A DNA stretch of 5,228 nucleotides from Desulfurococcales archaeon. GTDB taxonomy: Archaea; Thermoproteota; Thermoprotei_A; Sulfolobales; NBVN01. Both the position numbers and the translations under genes were made by a program. Shown piece by piece: positions 1-4,955 of the stretch. The notes below the pieces were generated by a model. The model saw nothing but the letters and a program-made list of their open reading frames with translations, was not told the DNA's origin and ran no database searches. Numbering within the stretch: position 1 is the stretch's first letter; the number at the start of each line of letters is the position of its first letter. Location: assembly GCA_026986255.1 (NCBI GenBank), contig JALSOX010000003.1, positions 1-5,228 of the forward strand. Direction: 5' to 3'.

Positions 1-2
1 CT

Positions 3-599
3 AGAATAATTCAGCTGAAATCGGAGGTTCTTAAATACCAGGATTACTACGATATCTTAAGGTACATGGTCTCTAAGGCTAGAGAACAAAAGCTAAAGAA
101 AATAGTTATACTGAGAGACGGAATTCCAAGAACTCCTCTAGAACTTGAAGATTGCTCTAAAGCTTACGATAGAGTTACGAAGGAATTAGGGTACAAGGTT
201 ACACTAGACTATATTGCAGTAATCAAGAATACTAGTGTCAGGGTTTTCGCCAGTAACAAAGGAACCAAAACCAATCCCATTCAAGGAACCTACATATACC
301 TGTATAAGTTAAAGCACCTCGGCTATTATGCGCATGAAATCTTAGTGGTTGCTTCTAAACCCGAAGAAGATGAAGAAGAAAAAGGAGGAACCGTTAGACC
401 AGTAATTCTAAGAATTTATGAGCTCAGAAGAACATATAGCATGGATGAGGCGAAGAAGATTGCGGAGGAGTATCTTGCACTTACAAGACTTAACTACTGG
501 AGTCTCAGAACAGGTGCATCAAGATTAGCCCTACCAGTAAAAATGGCCGATATATTATCCTACATGTTATCCATGGGAATACCGATAAGAGTTAAGTAA
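3..599 (+). CDS. Prokaryotic Argonaute, C-terminal PIWI-domain portion (5' end outside window)
   Basis: The reading frame is open from the left edge and continues 21 codons upstream of the first ATG (position 66), so this is the last ~198 residues of a longer protein. It matches the C-terminal half of a PIWI (RNase H-like) domain. A hydrophobic strand ends in R-D-G (Asp codon 117-119), the position of a catalytic Asp of the DEDX tetrad. About 50 residues later comes an N-P-x-x-G-T segment, and near the end an L-P-V-K-M-A-D motif (Asp codon 549-551), where Argonautes carry the last tetrad residue (Asp or His). Both visible catalytic positions are therefore intact. The first Asp, the glutamate finger, MID and PAZ lie outside the window. 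Family knowledge: archaeal Argonautes use small nucleic-acid guides to cleave invading DNA or RNA. The gene is AT-rich and sits near a toxin-antitoxin pair and a tRNA fragment, which suggests an accessory or defence region. I am fairly sure of the family; long versus short class cannot be judged. Confidence 0.82.
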   Translation, partial: RIIQLKSEVLKYQDYYDILRYMVSKAREQKLKKIVILRDGIPRTPLELEDCSKAYDRVTKELGYKVTLDYIAVIKNTSVRVFASNKGTKTNPIQGTYIYLYKLKHLGYYAHEILVVASKPEEDEEEKGGTVRPVILRIYELRRTYSMDEAKKIAEEYLALTRLNYWSLRTGASRLALPVKMADILSYMLSMGIPIRVK

Positions 600-634
600 G
601 TACAAGTAGTAATGGGTGATGAAGGCTAAAGCTA

Positions 635-709
635 TTGTCCCATATACTAGGAAAATAGGTATAAAACCCGTACCTAACTGTCCCATTTTCTCATCAGCCT
701 ACGGGACAG
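635..709 (+). repeat. Structured direct repeat, copy A (two stem-loops)
   Basis: Bases 635-694 match 1668-1725 at 48 of 58 aligned positions plus one 2-base gap. The copy begins TTGTCCCATATAC. Stem 1 pairs 656-662 with 670-676 (7 bp including one T·G) around a 7-base loop. Stem 2 pairs CTGTCCC (678-684) with GGGACAG (703-709), 7 perfect pairs around an 18-base loop. The GTCCCA word occurs twice (637-642 and 680-685), so either could pair with GGGAC at 703-707. The copy lies 35 bases after the Argonaute stop codon and directly abuts the TATA-like box before the tRNA-Arg half. It could be a small structured RNA, a regulatory or termination element, or a mobile or recombination repeat; I do not recognise the family. 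Confidence 0.7.
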
Positions 710-719
710 AAATATTTAA
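710..719 (+). promoter_or_regulatory. TATA-like box ahead of the tRNA-Arg half
   Basis: The A/T-only run AAATATTTAA resembles an archaeal TATA box and ends 8 bases before the tRNA-like sequence starts at 727. With the usual 24-27 base spacing, transcription would start near 738-741, inside the anticodon stem, which is too far downstream for a proper 3'-half transcript. The box may therefore be fortuitous or serve something else. It also begins right after the second stem of repeat copy A. Confidence 0.3.
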
Positions 720-726
720 GTGCCAG

Positions 727-772
727 CCTCCGGAGCCGGGGATCCTGGGTTCAAATCCCGGCGGGCCCGCCA
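727..772 (+). tRNA. Isolated 3' half of tRNA-Arg(CCG): split tRNA piece or att-site fragment
   Basis: Reading back from an encoded CCA (770-772): discriminator G769; acceptor 3' strand CGGGCCC (762-768); T-arm with stems 745-749 and 757-761 around the TTCAAAT loop (750-756); variable loop 740-744; anticodon 3' stem GCCGG (735-739); loop CTCCGGA (728-734) with T33, anticodon CCG (730-732), G37 and A38. This is a very good fit to archaeal tRNA-Arg. The sequence ahead could supply the 5' anticodon stem CCAGC (723-727), but with an A·C mismatch in the middle. No D-arm and no 5' acceptor strand (GGGCCCG expected) occurs upstream, and none is found downstream as a permuted gene would need. Two explanations remain: the 3' piece of a trans-spliced split tRNA, known in Caldivirga and Nanoarchaeum, or an attachment-site scar, since archaeal SSV-type integrases recombine in the 3' half of tRNA genes including tRNA-Arg. 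Confidence 0.75.
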
Positions 773-825
773 CTTGTAATACTCGCGCTGTAAAATAACC
801 TGGCTTGGGAACCAATTGATATAAG

Positions 826-853
826 ATCATTATGATTATCTCTAAAAAATCAT
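826..853. promoter_or_regulatory. Possible operator: ATCAT/ATGAT palindromes upstream of vapBC
   Basis: ATCAT-T-ATGAT (826-836) is a perfect inverted repeat. A further AATCAT at 848-853 pairs with ATGATT at 832-837 across a 10-base spacer. Ribbon-helix-helix antitoxins commonly bind short palindromes upstream of their own operon, so this is a candidate autoregulatory site. It lies about 80-110 bases before the start codon, farther than usual, and AT-rich DNA produces such repeats by chance. No strong TATA box can be fixed nearby. Confidence 0.2.
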
Positions 854-934
854 CGATATTTGTTGTGGGATTTGATTCATCTAATCAGGTAGTTCCGGTG
901 TGTTAGGAAGAGTTAAGAGGCTCTACAAGCAATA

Positions 935-1120
935 ATGTTGTATGGTAGAGGATTTATGCCTGGTGGCGTTGTGAGGCTCCGTGTATCAAGAGGTGCTTTA
1001 AAGAAGTTATTCGAGTCTAAGGGAGTCAGCGTATCCAAGGGTATTGATGAAGTGCTTGACAAGTATGCCGAGAGGGTTGAGGAGGATGTACTAGAGGAGT
1101 TCCTTAAGGAGAGGAGGTAG
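935..1120 (+). CDS. vapB: VapB-type antitoxin (small, helix-rich)
   Basis: This is a 61-residue protein encoded directly before a PIN-domain toxin. After a short leader it has a strand-like V-V-R-L-R-V, then a helix (S-R-G-A-L-K-K-L-F), a K-G turn and a long charged helix to the C-terminus. That layout is a ribbon-helix-helix DNA-binding N-terminus followed by a toxin-neutralising tail. The similarity is structural rather than a recognised signature, so the subfamily is open. An in-frame ATG at 956 would give 54 residues beginning M-P-G-G-V-V. It has GAGGA only 3 bases upstream and puts the strand nearer the N-terminus, so it is a real alternative start. The family binds its cognate VapC to block the RNase and represses the shared promoter. 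The stop codon overlaps the ribosome binding site of vapC, which indicates coupled translation. Confidence 0.7.
   Translation: MLYGRGFMPGGVVRLRVSRGALKKLFESKGVSVSKGIDEVLDKYAERVEEDVLEEFLKERR
1113..1118 (+). promoter_or_regulatory. Ribosome binding site for vapC, inside the end of vapB
   Basis: GGAGGT covers the last codons of vapB and the first base of its TAG stop codon, 11 bases before the ATG at 1130. It fixes the vapC start and suggests toxin translation follows that of the antitoxin. Confidence 0.6.
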
Positions 1121-1129
1121 CCCGGGCTA

Positions 1130-1582
1130 ATGAGCATAGTGGTTGATGTCTCGGTCTTCATTGACCGGCTTTTCATATATGATGAGAAACGGAGTAGTAG
1201 GGCACGTAGCTTATTCAGGCTTATCGATGAGAAAGGCTTTAACATTATCGAGCCCCAGGTGTTTGGTATAGAGCTTACCTCACAACTGGTTCGGAGAAAG
1301 CCCAGAGCTACAGCCAAAAAGCTATATGATAAGATAATAAGCAAGGTCATCATTATCGATGAGATAGAGTATGATCTGCTCATAGATATTGCTTTAGTGA
1401 CAGGCTGTAGAGCCATAGATGCATTCTATATTGCAGTTGCTAGCATCATCTCTACTATACTAGTGAGTGCAGATAGGGTAATGGTTAATAATGCAAGAAA
1501 GTATGGGGTAGAAGCATATTACATCCATGACATAAACAACTACAGTGCCTTATTATCAAGAATTAATCAAATCAAAACATAA
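1130..1582 (+). CDS. vapC: VapC toxin, PIN-domain ribonuclease
   Basis: The protein has 150 residues, a usual VapC length. The PIN-domain acidic residues are all visible: Asp6 in V-V-D-V-S after the first strand, Glu48 in F-G-I-E-L, Asp97 in A-I-D-A-F-Y-I-A-V-A and Asp115 in V-S-A-D-R-V-M. Together these form the Mg2+/Mn2+-binding site, so the enzyme looks catalytically intact. It ends with the typical Y-G-V-E-A-Y-Y-I strand. Family knowledge: VapC toxins cleave specific RNAs, often tRNA or rRNA, when released from VapB. The gene starts 9 bases after the vapB stop codon with a good ribosome binding site, so the two form an operon. The target RNA cannot be read from the sequence; the tRNA-Arg fragment upstream is suggestive context only. 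The pair is bracketed by the two structured repeats. Confidence 0.88.
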   Translation: MSIVVDVSVFIDRLFIYDEKRSSRARSLFRLIDEKGFNIIEPQVFGIELTSQLVRRKPRATAKKLYDKIISKVIIIDEIEYDLLIDIALVTGCRAIDAFYIAVASIISTILVSADRVMVNNARKYGVEAYYIHDINNYSALLSRINQIKT

Positions 1583-1641
1583 CTGAACATAAAACTAGCT
1601 CCTACTTAAGCTCATAACCAATCCAGCACAAAATAGTTACA

Positions 1642-1656
1642 TGTATAATTAAAATA
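1642..1656 (+). promoter_or_regulatory. TATA-like region upstream of repeat copy B
   Basis: An A/T-rich run (TGTATAATTAAAATA) lies about 20-25 bases before the first conserved base of copy B (1668). This spacing suits an archaeal promoter starting transcription near 1670. Copy A has no equally good box at this distance, so the promoter reading is weak. Confidence 0.25.
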
Positions 1657-1667
1657 TCATAGAGCCT

Positions 1668-1743
1668 TTGTCCCATATACCAGGTATGGGTATGAAAACT
1701 ATACCTATCTGTCCCAGATTCTCATTAATTGATTCTCGGGATA
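1668..1743 (+). repeat. Structured direct repeat, copy B (two stem-loops)
   Basis: Diverged second copy of the element at 635-709, in the same orientation. Stem 1 pairs 1686-1693 with 1701-1708 (8 bp including one G·T) around a 7-base loop. Stem 2 pairs 1710-1715 with 1738-1743 (6 bp including one G·T). Relative to copy A, substitutions inside the stems keep pairing: A657-T675 becomes G1688·T1706, T662·G670 becomes T1693-A1701, and G680-C707 becomes G1711·T1742. This pattern is expected for a functional RNA structure. The copy lies in the 216-base gap between vapC and the convergent secreted-protein gene; the rest of that gap shows nothing else I can name. Confidence 0.68.
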
Positions 1744-1798
1744 TTAACGTGGCTAAGGGGTAGGTATTCGGAAATTTTGAAGTTAACTAAGTAAATTA

Positions 1799-2461
1799 TC
1801 AGCCCTGATTGAATTGGCTGAATGACGGAGTTATGACTAGGTTGTAATGTCCATGCTCTAGCTTTAGTACAAGTACTGCTATGGCATAATCTCCAGGGTC
1901 GAGCGTTATTAGTGGTGAAGTGCTTCCGGGTGGTAGGGTTAAGCCCTCTATGGTGTTCCAGAGTGTTTTCGGGAGAGGGGTTATGGGGCCGTAGTATACT
2001 CTCTTATGTACGAACCATACGCCACCTGAGGGATTCTGGTCGTATATATTCACGCCTTGGAGGGTTACTGGGATCGTGCCGTAGTTCTTGATTAGTATCC
2101 CTACCAAGACGTAGTAATTCCTATCGCTGTGGCAGTGGTGACACGTGGTTTCATTGCGGTGATGTCTGTCGCATAGGCTTATGTCGAGAATTAGTGAGTT
2201 GCCGTCTGGGCTTAGGTAGAGTTCGTCTGGGGGGAGAGGCGTTACGTTACTTACGCAACAATTATGGCGGACGCAGTGCGTTTCTATGAGGTACCCTTTG
2301 TAGGAGTGGATTCCAGGGTCAAATGAGCCAGTGTTTACGGATACGTTAATTCCTAGGCGTGTGCTCCACATAGCTGATACGGGAATGACTATGAAGAACA
2401 GGAGGAGAGCTGAAACAAGTATCGCTCGACCCCCTCCATCGCGTCTTATATTTATATTCAA
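1799..2461 (-). CDS. Secreted Cys/His-rich protein with one CXXCH motif, possibly TasA-like
   Basis: The 220-residue product is not firmly recognised. It starts at TTG with GAGGTG 8 bases upstream. R6-R7 precede a hydrophobic stretch (about 13-29) and a V-S-A signal-peptidase-like site at 28-30, so export is likely. The mature N-terminus (M-W-S-T-R-L-G-I-N-V-S-V-N-T-G-S-F-D) resembles the start of TasA/camelysin-like beta-sandwich proteins, a fold also found in archaeal bundling pili; this is similarity by eye. Six cysteines (63, 68, 69, 97, 107, 110) and many histidines cluster in residues 52-111. C-H-H-C-H at 107-111 formally matches the CXXCH haem c attachment motif, but the region may instead bind metal or form disulfides. 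The C-terminal half (117-212) looks like beta-strands ending in a G-D-Y-A-I-A-V-L-V-L-K strand. It is transcribed divergently from the phosphoesterase gene. Confidence 0.6.
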   Translation of the reverse strand: MNINIRRDGGGRAILVSALLLFFIVIPVSAMWSTRLGINVSVNTGSFDPGIHSYKGYLIETHCVRHNCCVSNVTPLPPDELYLSPDGNSLILDISLCDRHHRNETTCHHCHSDRNYYVLVGILIKNYGTIPVTLQGVNIYDQNPSGGVWFVHKRVYYGPITPLPKTLWNTIEGLTLPPGSTSPLITLDPGDYAIAVLVLKLEHGHYNLVITPSFSQFNQG

Positions 2462-2469
2462 CAGTTTAA

Positions 2470-2475
2470 CACCTC
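2470..2475 (-). promoter_or_regulatory. Ribosome binding site deciding the TTG start of the secreted-protein gene
   Basis: On the minus strand GAGGTG lies 8 bases before the TTG at 2461. It supports this start over the in-frame ATG at Met31, which would remove the signal peptide. Confidence 0.6.
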
Positions 2476-2488
2476 ATGTAAATCAACC

Positions 2489-2499
2489 ATATCTTTAAG
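2489..2499 (-). promoter_or_regulatory. TATA-like box for the secreted-protein gene
   Basis: On the minus strand CTTAAAGATAT lies about 28 bases before the TTG start codon, so transcription could begin shortly upstream of the ribosome binding site. The same bases read as a weak box on the plus strand. Confidence 0.3.
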
Positions 2500-2509
2500 A
2501 GTTAAAACA

Positions 2510-2517
2510 TTTATGTA
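2510..2517 (+). promoter_or_regulatory. TATA-like box ahead of the tRNA 5'-half-like sequence
   Basis: TTTATGTA lies 12 bases before the tRNA-like sequence at 2530. With normal spacing transcription would start near 2538-2540, inside the tRNA-like part. An alternative A/T-rich run at 2489-2498 would start transcription near 2520, which fits a 5' half better. Neither choice is certain. Confidence 0.25.
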
Positions 2518-2529
2518 TTAGAGATTCTC

Positions 2530-2567
2530 CTCTGGGTAGCCTAGGGGTTAAGGCGGTATTCTGCCGT
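2530..2567 (+). tRNA. tRNA 5'-half-like sequence (D-arm present, no T-arm)
   Basis: Using T8 at 2537: positions 1-7 are CTCTGGG; T8-A9; D-stem GCCT/AGGC (2539-2542 with 2551-2554) around the loop AGGGGTTA, which has A14, R15, G18-G19 and A21. Then come G26, a putative 27-31 of GTATT, C32, T33 and a possible anticodon GCC (2563-2565). No T-arm or 3' acceptor follows before the next gene starts at 2615. After 2566 nothing pairs as an anticodon 3' stem (AATAC expected). It may be the 5' piece of a split tRNA, a degenerate tRNA fragment or a chance match. A short hairpin (CGGTA/TGCCG, 2554-2566) competes with the tRNA fold. Its acceptor strand cannot pair with that of the tRNA-Arg half at 762-768. 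Confidence 0.4.
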
Positions 2568-2614
2568 GACGTAATTAAGGTTTCCCGTTACTCATTTTCA
2601 GTGGTGCGTGATAC

Positions 2615-3151
2615 TTGAGGGTGTTGATAATATCCGATACTCACGACAACTTAAGTAATGTAGATCTCCTAGTAAGGCACGTCATACCGGAGGAGAAGCC
2701 TGAAATCGTGGTGCATTTGGGAGACTTCACCTCACCATTCACGTTGCTAAAGCTGAAGGAACCGGGTTTACCGGTAGTTGGTGTCCTCGGTAATAATGAT
2801 GGCGACGTAGGCATGCTGAGGGAGATAGAGCGTAATTTAGCTCCGCAACCAGTCGAGGCGAACCTAGGAGGGTTCTCGGCATTCCTAATGCATGGGTTTA
2901 AGGACGCGGCATTCACTGAGAAGGTGGCGGCCGCCATCGCGCTATCAGGCTATTACCGTCTAGTTCTCTTCGGGCACACGCATAGATATAAGGTTGAGCG
3001 GAGGGGTAAGGCGCTACTCGTGAATCCTGGCACGCTAAGCGGGTACTTAGCTGAGGAGGCAACCTACGCCATACTTGACACGGCGTCGAGGAACGTGCAG
3101 GTGAAGCAGCTACGCTCCATGAACGTCCTCGCTGAGGGAATGATTCCGTGA
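2615..3151 (+). CDS. YfcE/MJ0936-family metallophosphoesterase
   Basis: The 178-residue product has the full set of calcineurin-like metallophosphoesterase motifs: Asp8-x-His10 in S-D-T-H, Asp37 in H-L-G-D, Asn60 and Asp62 in G-N-N-D, His93 in M-H-G, and His121/His123 in G-H-T-H, followed by the N-P-G-T/S motif typical of the YfcE/MJ0936 branch. The length is normal for this cytosolic family of Mn2+/Ni2+-dependent phosphodiesterases. The physiological substrate is usually unknown. The start is TTG at 2615, directly before M-R-V-L-I-I-S-D, with a weak GGTG 8 bases upstream; no earlier in-frame start is better. The tRNA 5'-half-like sequence lies in its leader. It converges on the ATPase gene with 2 bases between the stop codons. 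Confidence 0.88.
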   Translation: MRVLIISDTHDNLSNVDLLVRHVIPEEKPEIVVHLGDFTSPFTLLKLKEPGLPVVGVLGNNDGDVGMLREIERNLAPQPVEANLGGFSAFLMHGFKDAAFTEKVAAAIALSGYYRLVLFGHTHRYKVERRGKALLVNPGTLSGYLAEEATYAILDTASRNVQVKQLRSMNVLAEGMIP

Positions 3152-3153
3152 AG

Positions 3154-4953
3154 CTATGACTTAAATGAAACCACCCTCGGTCTGGGATCAGGCGATATCC
3201 TAACAATTCCTTCCCCCCTACCGAGTAGGGTCGTGAATCGCTGTACTTCGCGTGGGGGGAAGTGCATAAAGCCTGTCAGTGATTCCCAGTAACTTGGATC
3301 CGGTGAAGCCATAGCGACAAGCAGACCTAAGTTATTGGTTACGCCGGAGCCCAGCACGCGGAGGTCGTCAATACTTTGCGTGGCTATGCATACCATCACA
3401 CCGTAACTCCTTCCAAGACGCATGAGTGAGGAGACCTCCTCGGTTAGCCTCTGAACGTAAAGCCACCCCTCATCAAGCACTAACGCTGTCCTGAAGCGGA
3501 AGGGTTTGGTAGACGGCTTTGATGACTGTATTACGGCCCTGATCGCCGACGACATGTAGCATATAGCTAGGTTCACTAAGTTTCGACTACTCGACGCAAG
3601 CTTGCTACCATCGAGCACCGCAACCTCCTTTAGATTCCCGCTTAACGCCTCAAGCAGAAGGGAAGCGAGGCTCACCCCGCCACCGGGTTGAACAGACTTA
3701 ATCTCGGATGCTACACGGGAGATGACGTAAGTTACGTAAGGTTCCTCATAGGACTCAACGTATCGTCTTAAGCAATCCAGCACGTCTCGGCATTCGATGT
3801 TTAGTGAGTACTCAACCCCCCTGTAAACGGCGGACACTAGTTCCTTCTTACTAAGTAGCTCGTAAGACTTGACAATGATGTCAGTTAGGATACCCGGACG
3901 GAGGCGTTTCGGGTAAAGCTCACTTAAGTCACGTAAGTTAAGCTCTAGATCCTCACTCAACACGTAATGCCTAAATGGCACTCCATGGCGCTCAAGCCTA
4001 GAGGGGTACTCACCCTTTATGTCAAGTATTATTGACCCCTTACCGAAGAACGATAACAACCTACTCACTAGTATAGCTAGGAACTCGGTCTTACCTGATC
4101 CCGTGGGCCCAACAACTAACACGTGCGGTGATAATGATCTTGACACGTCCCAAAATACCCTTTCCCCGGAGTCTGGATCCTTACCCAAGTAAATGCCCTT
4201 AGAGCCACCAGTAGCTAGTGAGGTACTTGATATTATGAAGGGATACAAGAGTGCTGTCGCGGCCCCAGCAAATGTTCTTAGGCCAGCAAATCTTAAGGCA
4301 AGCTTTGTAATGCCGCCACTTCTCGGCCAAGGACTGCGTCGAAAAAATAGTCTAAGCAAGAAATGCCTTCTCAACCCTCTTACTGAACCTACCCTTATGC
4401 CGAGAGATGAGAAGGTATTCCTAACTATGCGGCACCGCCTATCTAGCTCCTCAAGAGTTTCTTCAAGGTCTTCACCACACGCCTCCACAATCATTAATGC
4501 CACCATACTGATCGGCGGTATCCCATCCTTAACTATGGTGTCCCGCACCTTCTTTAGGTGTTGCAATTTCTTACGTACATTAACAGCCGATGGGTTACTC
4601 TCAAGCATGATCTCTAACGTGGAAATGCGTTTCTCAAGTTCCTTTAAGTACTCGTCCCTGTCCGTGGGCACAACGTAGGTTCTAATCTCTAGAGGGAATC
4701 CGAGGTTTAACGTTTTGAAGTAACCTCGAAGGTAGTGGAGTAGGTCAGCTACGCCCATGTCAGCTAGGGTTCCAGAAATATTCTCTATTAATAGTAACTT
4801 ACGACAGCATACTCCGTTCTTGCACCTTAAGACAATACGGTCTTCCCGGATCTCGAAAGCCCGTAACTCGCTCTCAGCGTAGGTTCTCTTGGAGATTCTC
4901 CTGCCTAAGACCGGTATCCTAGCCAAAAACGCTCTAAGCGTGTTCTTGAGCAT
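3154..4953 (-). CDS. VirB4/HerA-like DNA-translocase ATPase, CedB/TedC-like
   Basis: The 599-residue protein starts at ATG 4953. The N-terminal ~190 residues look VirB4-like: a P-L-E-I-R-T-Y segment, a charged coiled-coil stretch (about 98-140), a D-G-I-P-P-I turn and an E-D-L-E-E-T-L-E-E-L helix. A hydrophobic, partly glycine-rich segment (about 220-248) precedes the motor domain and may be membrane-associated. Motor motifs are Walker A G-P-T-G-S-G-K-T (282-289), the HerA/VirB4 D-I-K-G-E-Y strand (about 310-315), Walker B A-L-V-L-D-E-G-W (490-497) and the A-T-Q-S sensor (524-527). All are intact. The length is close to that of CedB, the ATPase powering DNA import in Sulfolobales (Ced system), and related Thermoproteales systems use similar VirB4-type motors. 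HerA is the alternative, but the N-terminus shows no obvious HAS barrel. No CedA-like membrane gene is seen in the window. Confidence 0.75.
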   Translation of the reverse strand: MLKNTLRAFLARIPVLGRRISKRTYAESELRAFEIREDRIVLRCKNGVCCRKLLLIENISGTLADMGVADLLHYLRGYFKTLNLGFPLEIRTYVVPTDRDEYLKELEKRISTLEIMLESNPSAVNVRKKLQHLKKVRDTIVKDGIPPISMVALMIVEACGEDLEETLEELDRRCRIVRNTFSSLGIRVGSVRGLRRHFLLRLFFRRSPWPRSGGITKLALRFAGLRTFAGAATALLYPFIISSTSLATGGSKGIYLGKDPDSGERVFWDVSRSLSPHVLVVGPTGSGKTEFLAILVSRLLSFFGKGSIILDIKGEYPSRLERHGVPFRHYVLSEDLELNLRDLSELYPKRLRPGILTDIIVKSYELLSKKELVSAVYRGVEYSLNIECRDVLDCLRRYVESYEEPYVTYVISRVASEIKSVQPGGGVSLASLLLEALSGNLKEVAVLDGSKLASSSRNLVNLAICYMSSAIRAVIQSSKPSTKPFRFRTALVLDEGWLYVQRLTEEVSSLMRLGRSYGVMVCIATQSIDDLRVLGSGVTNNLGLLVAMASPDPSYWESLTGFMHFPPREVQRFTTLLGRGEGIVRISPDPRPRVVSFKS

Positions 4954-4955
4954 GG

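Larger units (their letters stand above)
600..934. other. 335-base non-coding interval between Argonaute and vapB
   Basis: No credible protein gene is present. The interval holds repeat copy A (635-709), a TATA-like box (710-719), the tRNA-Arg 3' half (727-772) and an AT-rich stretch (773-934) with small inverted repeats that probably contains the vapBC promoter region. No clear T-rich terminator follows the Argonaute stop codon. Confidence 0.6.

Noticed and set aside
615..621. GTGATGA as the C box of a C/D guide RNA
   Set aside because: No CTGA D box follows at a suitable distance and the motif is not in repeat copy B.
616..798. 60-codon plus-strand frame crossing repeat copy A and the tRNA-Arg half
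   Set aside because: It reads through a structured repeat and tRNA sequence (its G-S-N-P-G-G part is translated T-arm), shows no domain and has no convincing ribosome binding site. It also shows no similarity to an integrase N-terminal fragment.
866..882. T-arm-like sequence on the minus strand (AATCAAATCCCAC)
   Set aside because: The loop lacks the TTC core, the stem does not pair and no acceptor or CCA follows.
913..1416. 167-codon minus-strand frame opposite vapBC
   Set aside because: Antisense shadow of two well-supported genes; Ser/Leu-rich low-complexity translation with no recognisable domain.
635..1743. CRISPR array
   Set aside because: Only two copies, about 1 kb apart, each longer than a CRISPR repeat, with genes between them.
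727..2567. The two tRNA pieces as halves of one split or permuted tRNA
   Set aside because: The acceptor strands CTCTGGG and CGGGCCC do not pair, the 5' piece suggests a different anticodon, and no complementary leader and tail were seen.
2530..2614. A complete intron-containing tRNA
   Set aside because: No TTCAAAT-like T-loop, T-stem or CCCAGAG acceptor strand occurs before or just inside the next gene.
2641..3206. Two minus-strand frames (2641-2937 and 2913-3206) opposite the phosphoesterase
   Set aside because: They lie opposite a gene with all family motifs and have no features of their own.
4193..4678. 161-codon plus-strand frame inside the ATPase gene
   Set aside because: Antisense shadow of the ATPase coding region; no domain or start signals.
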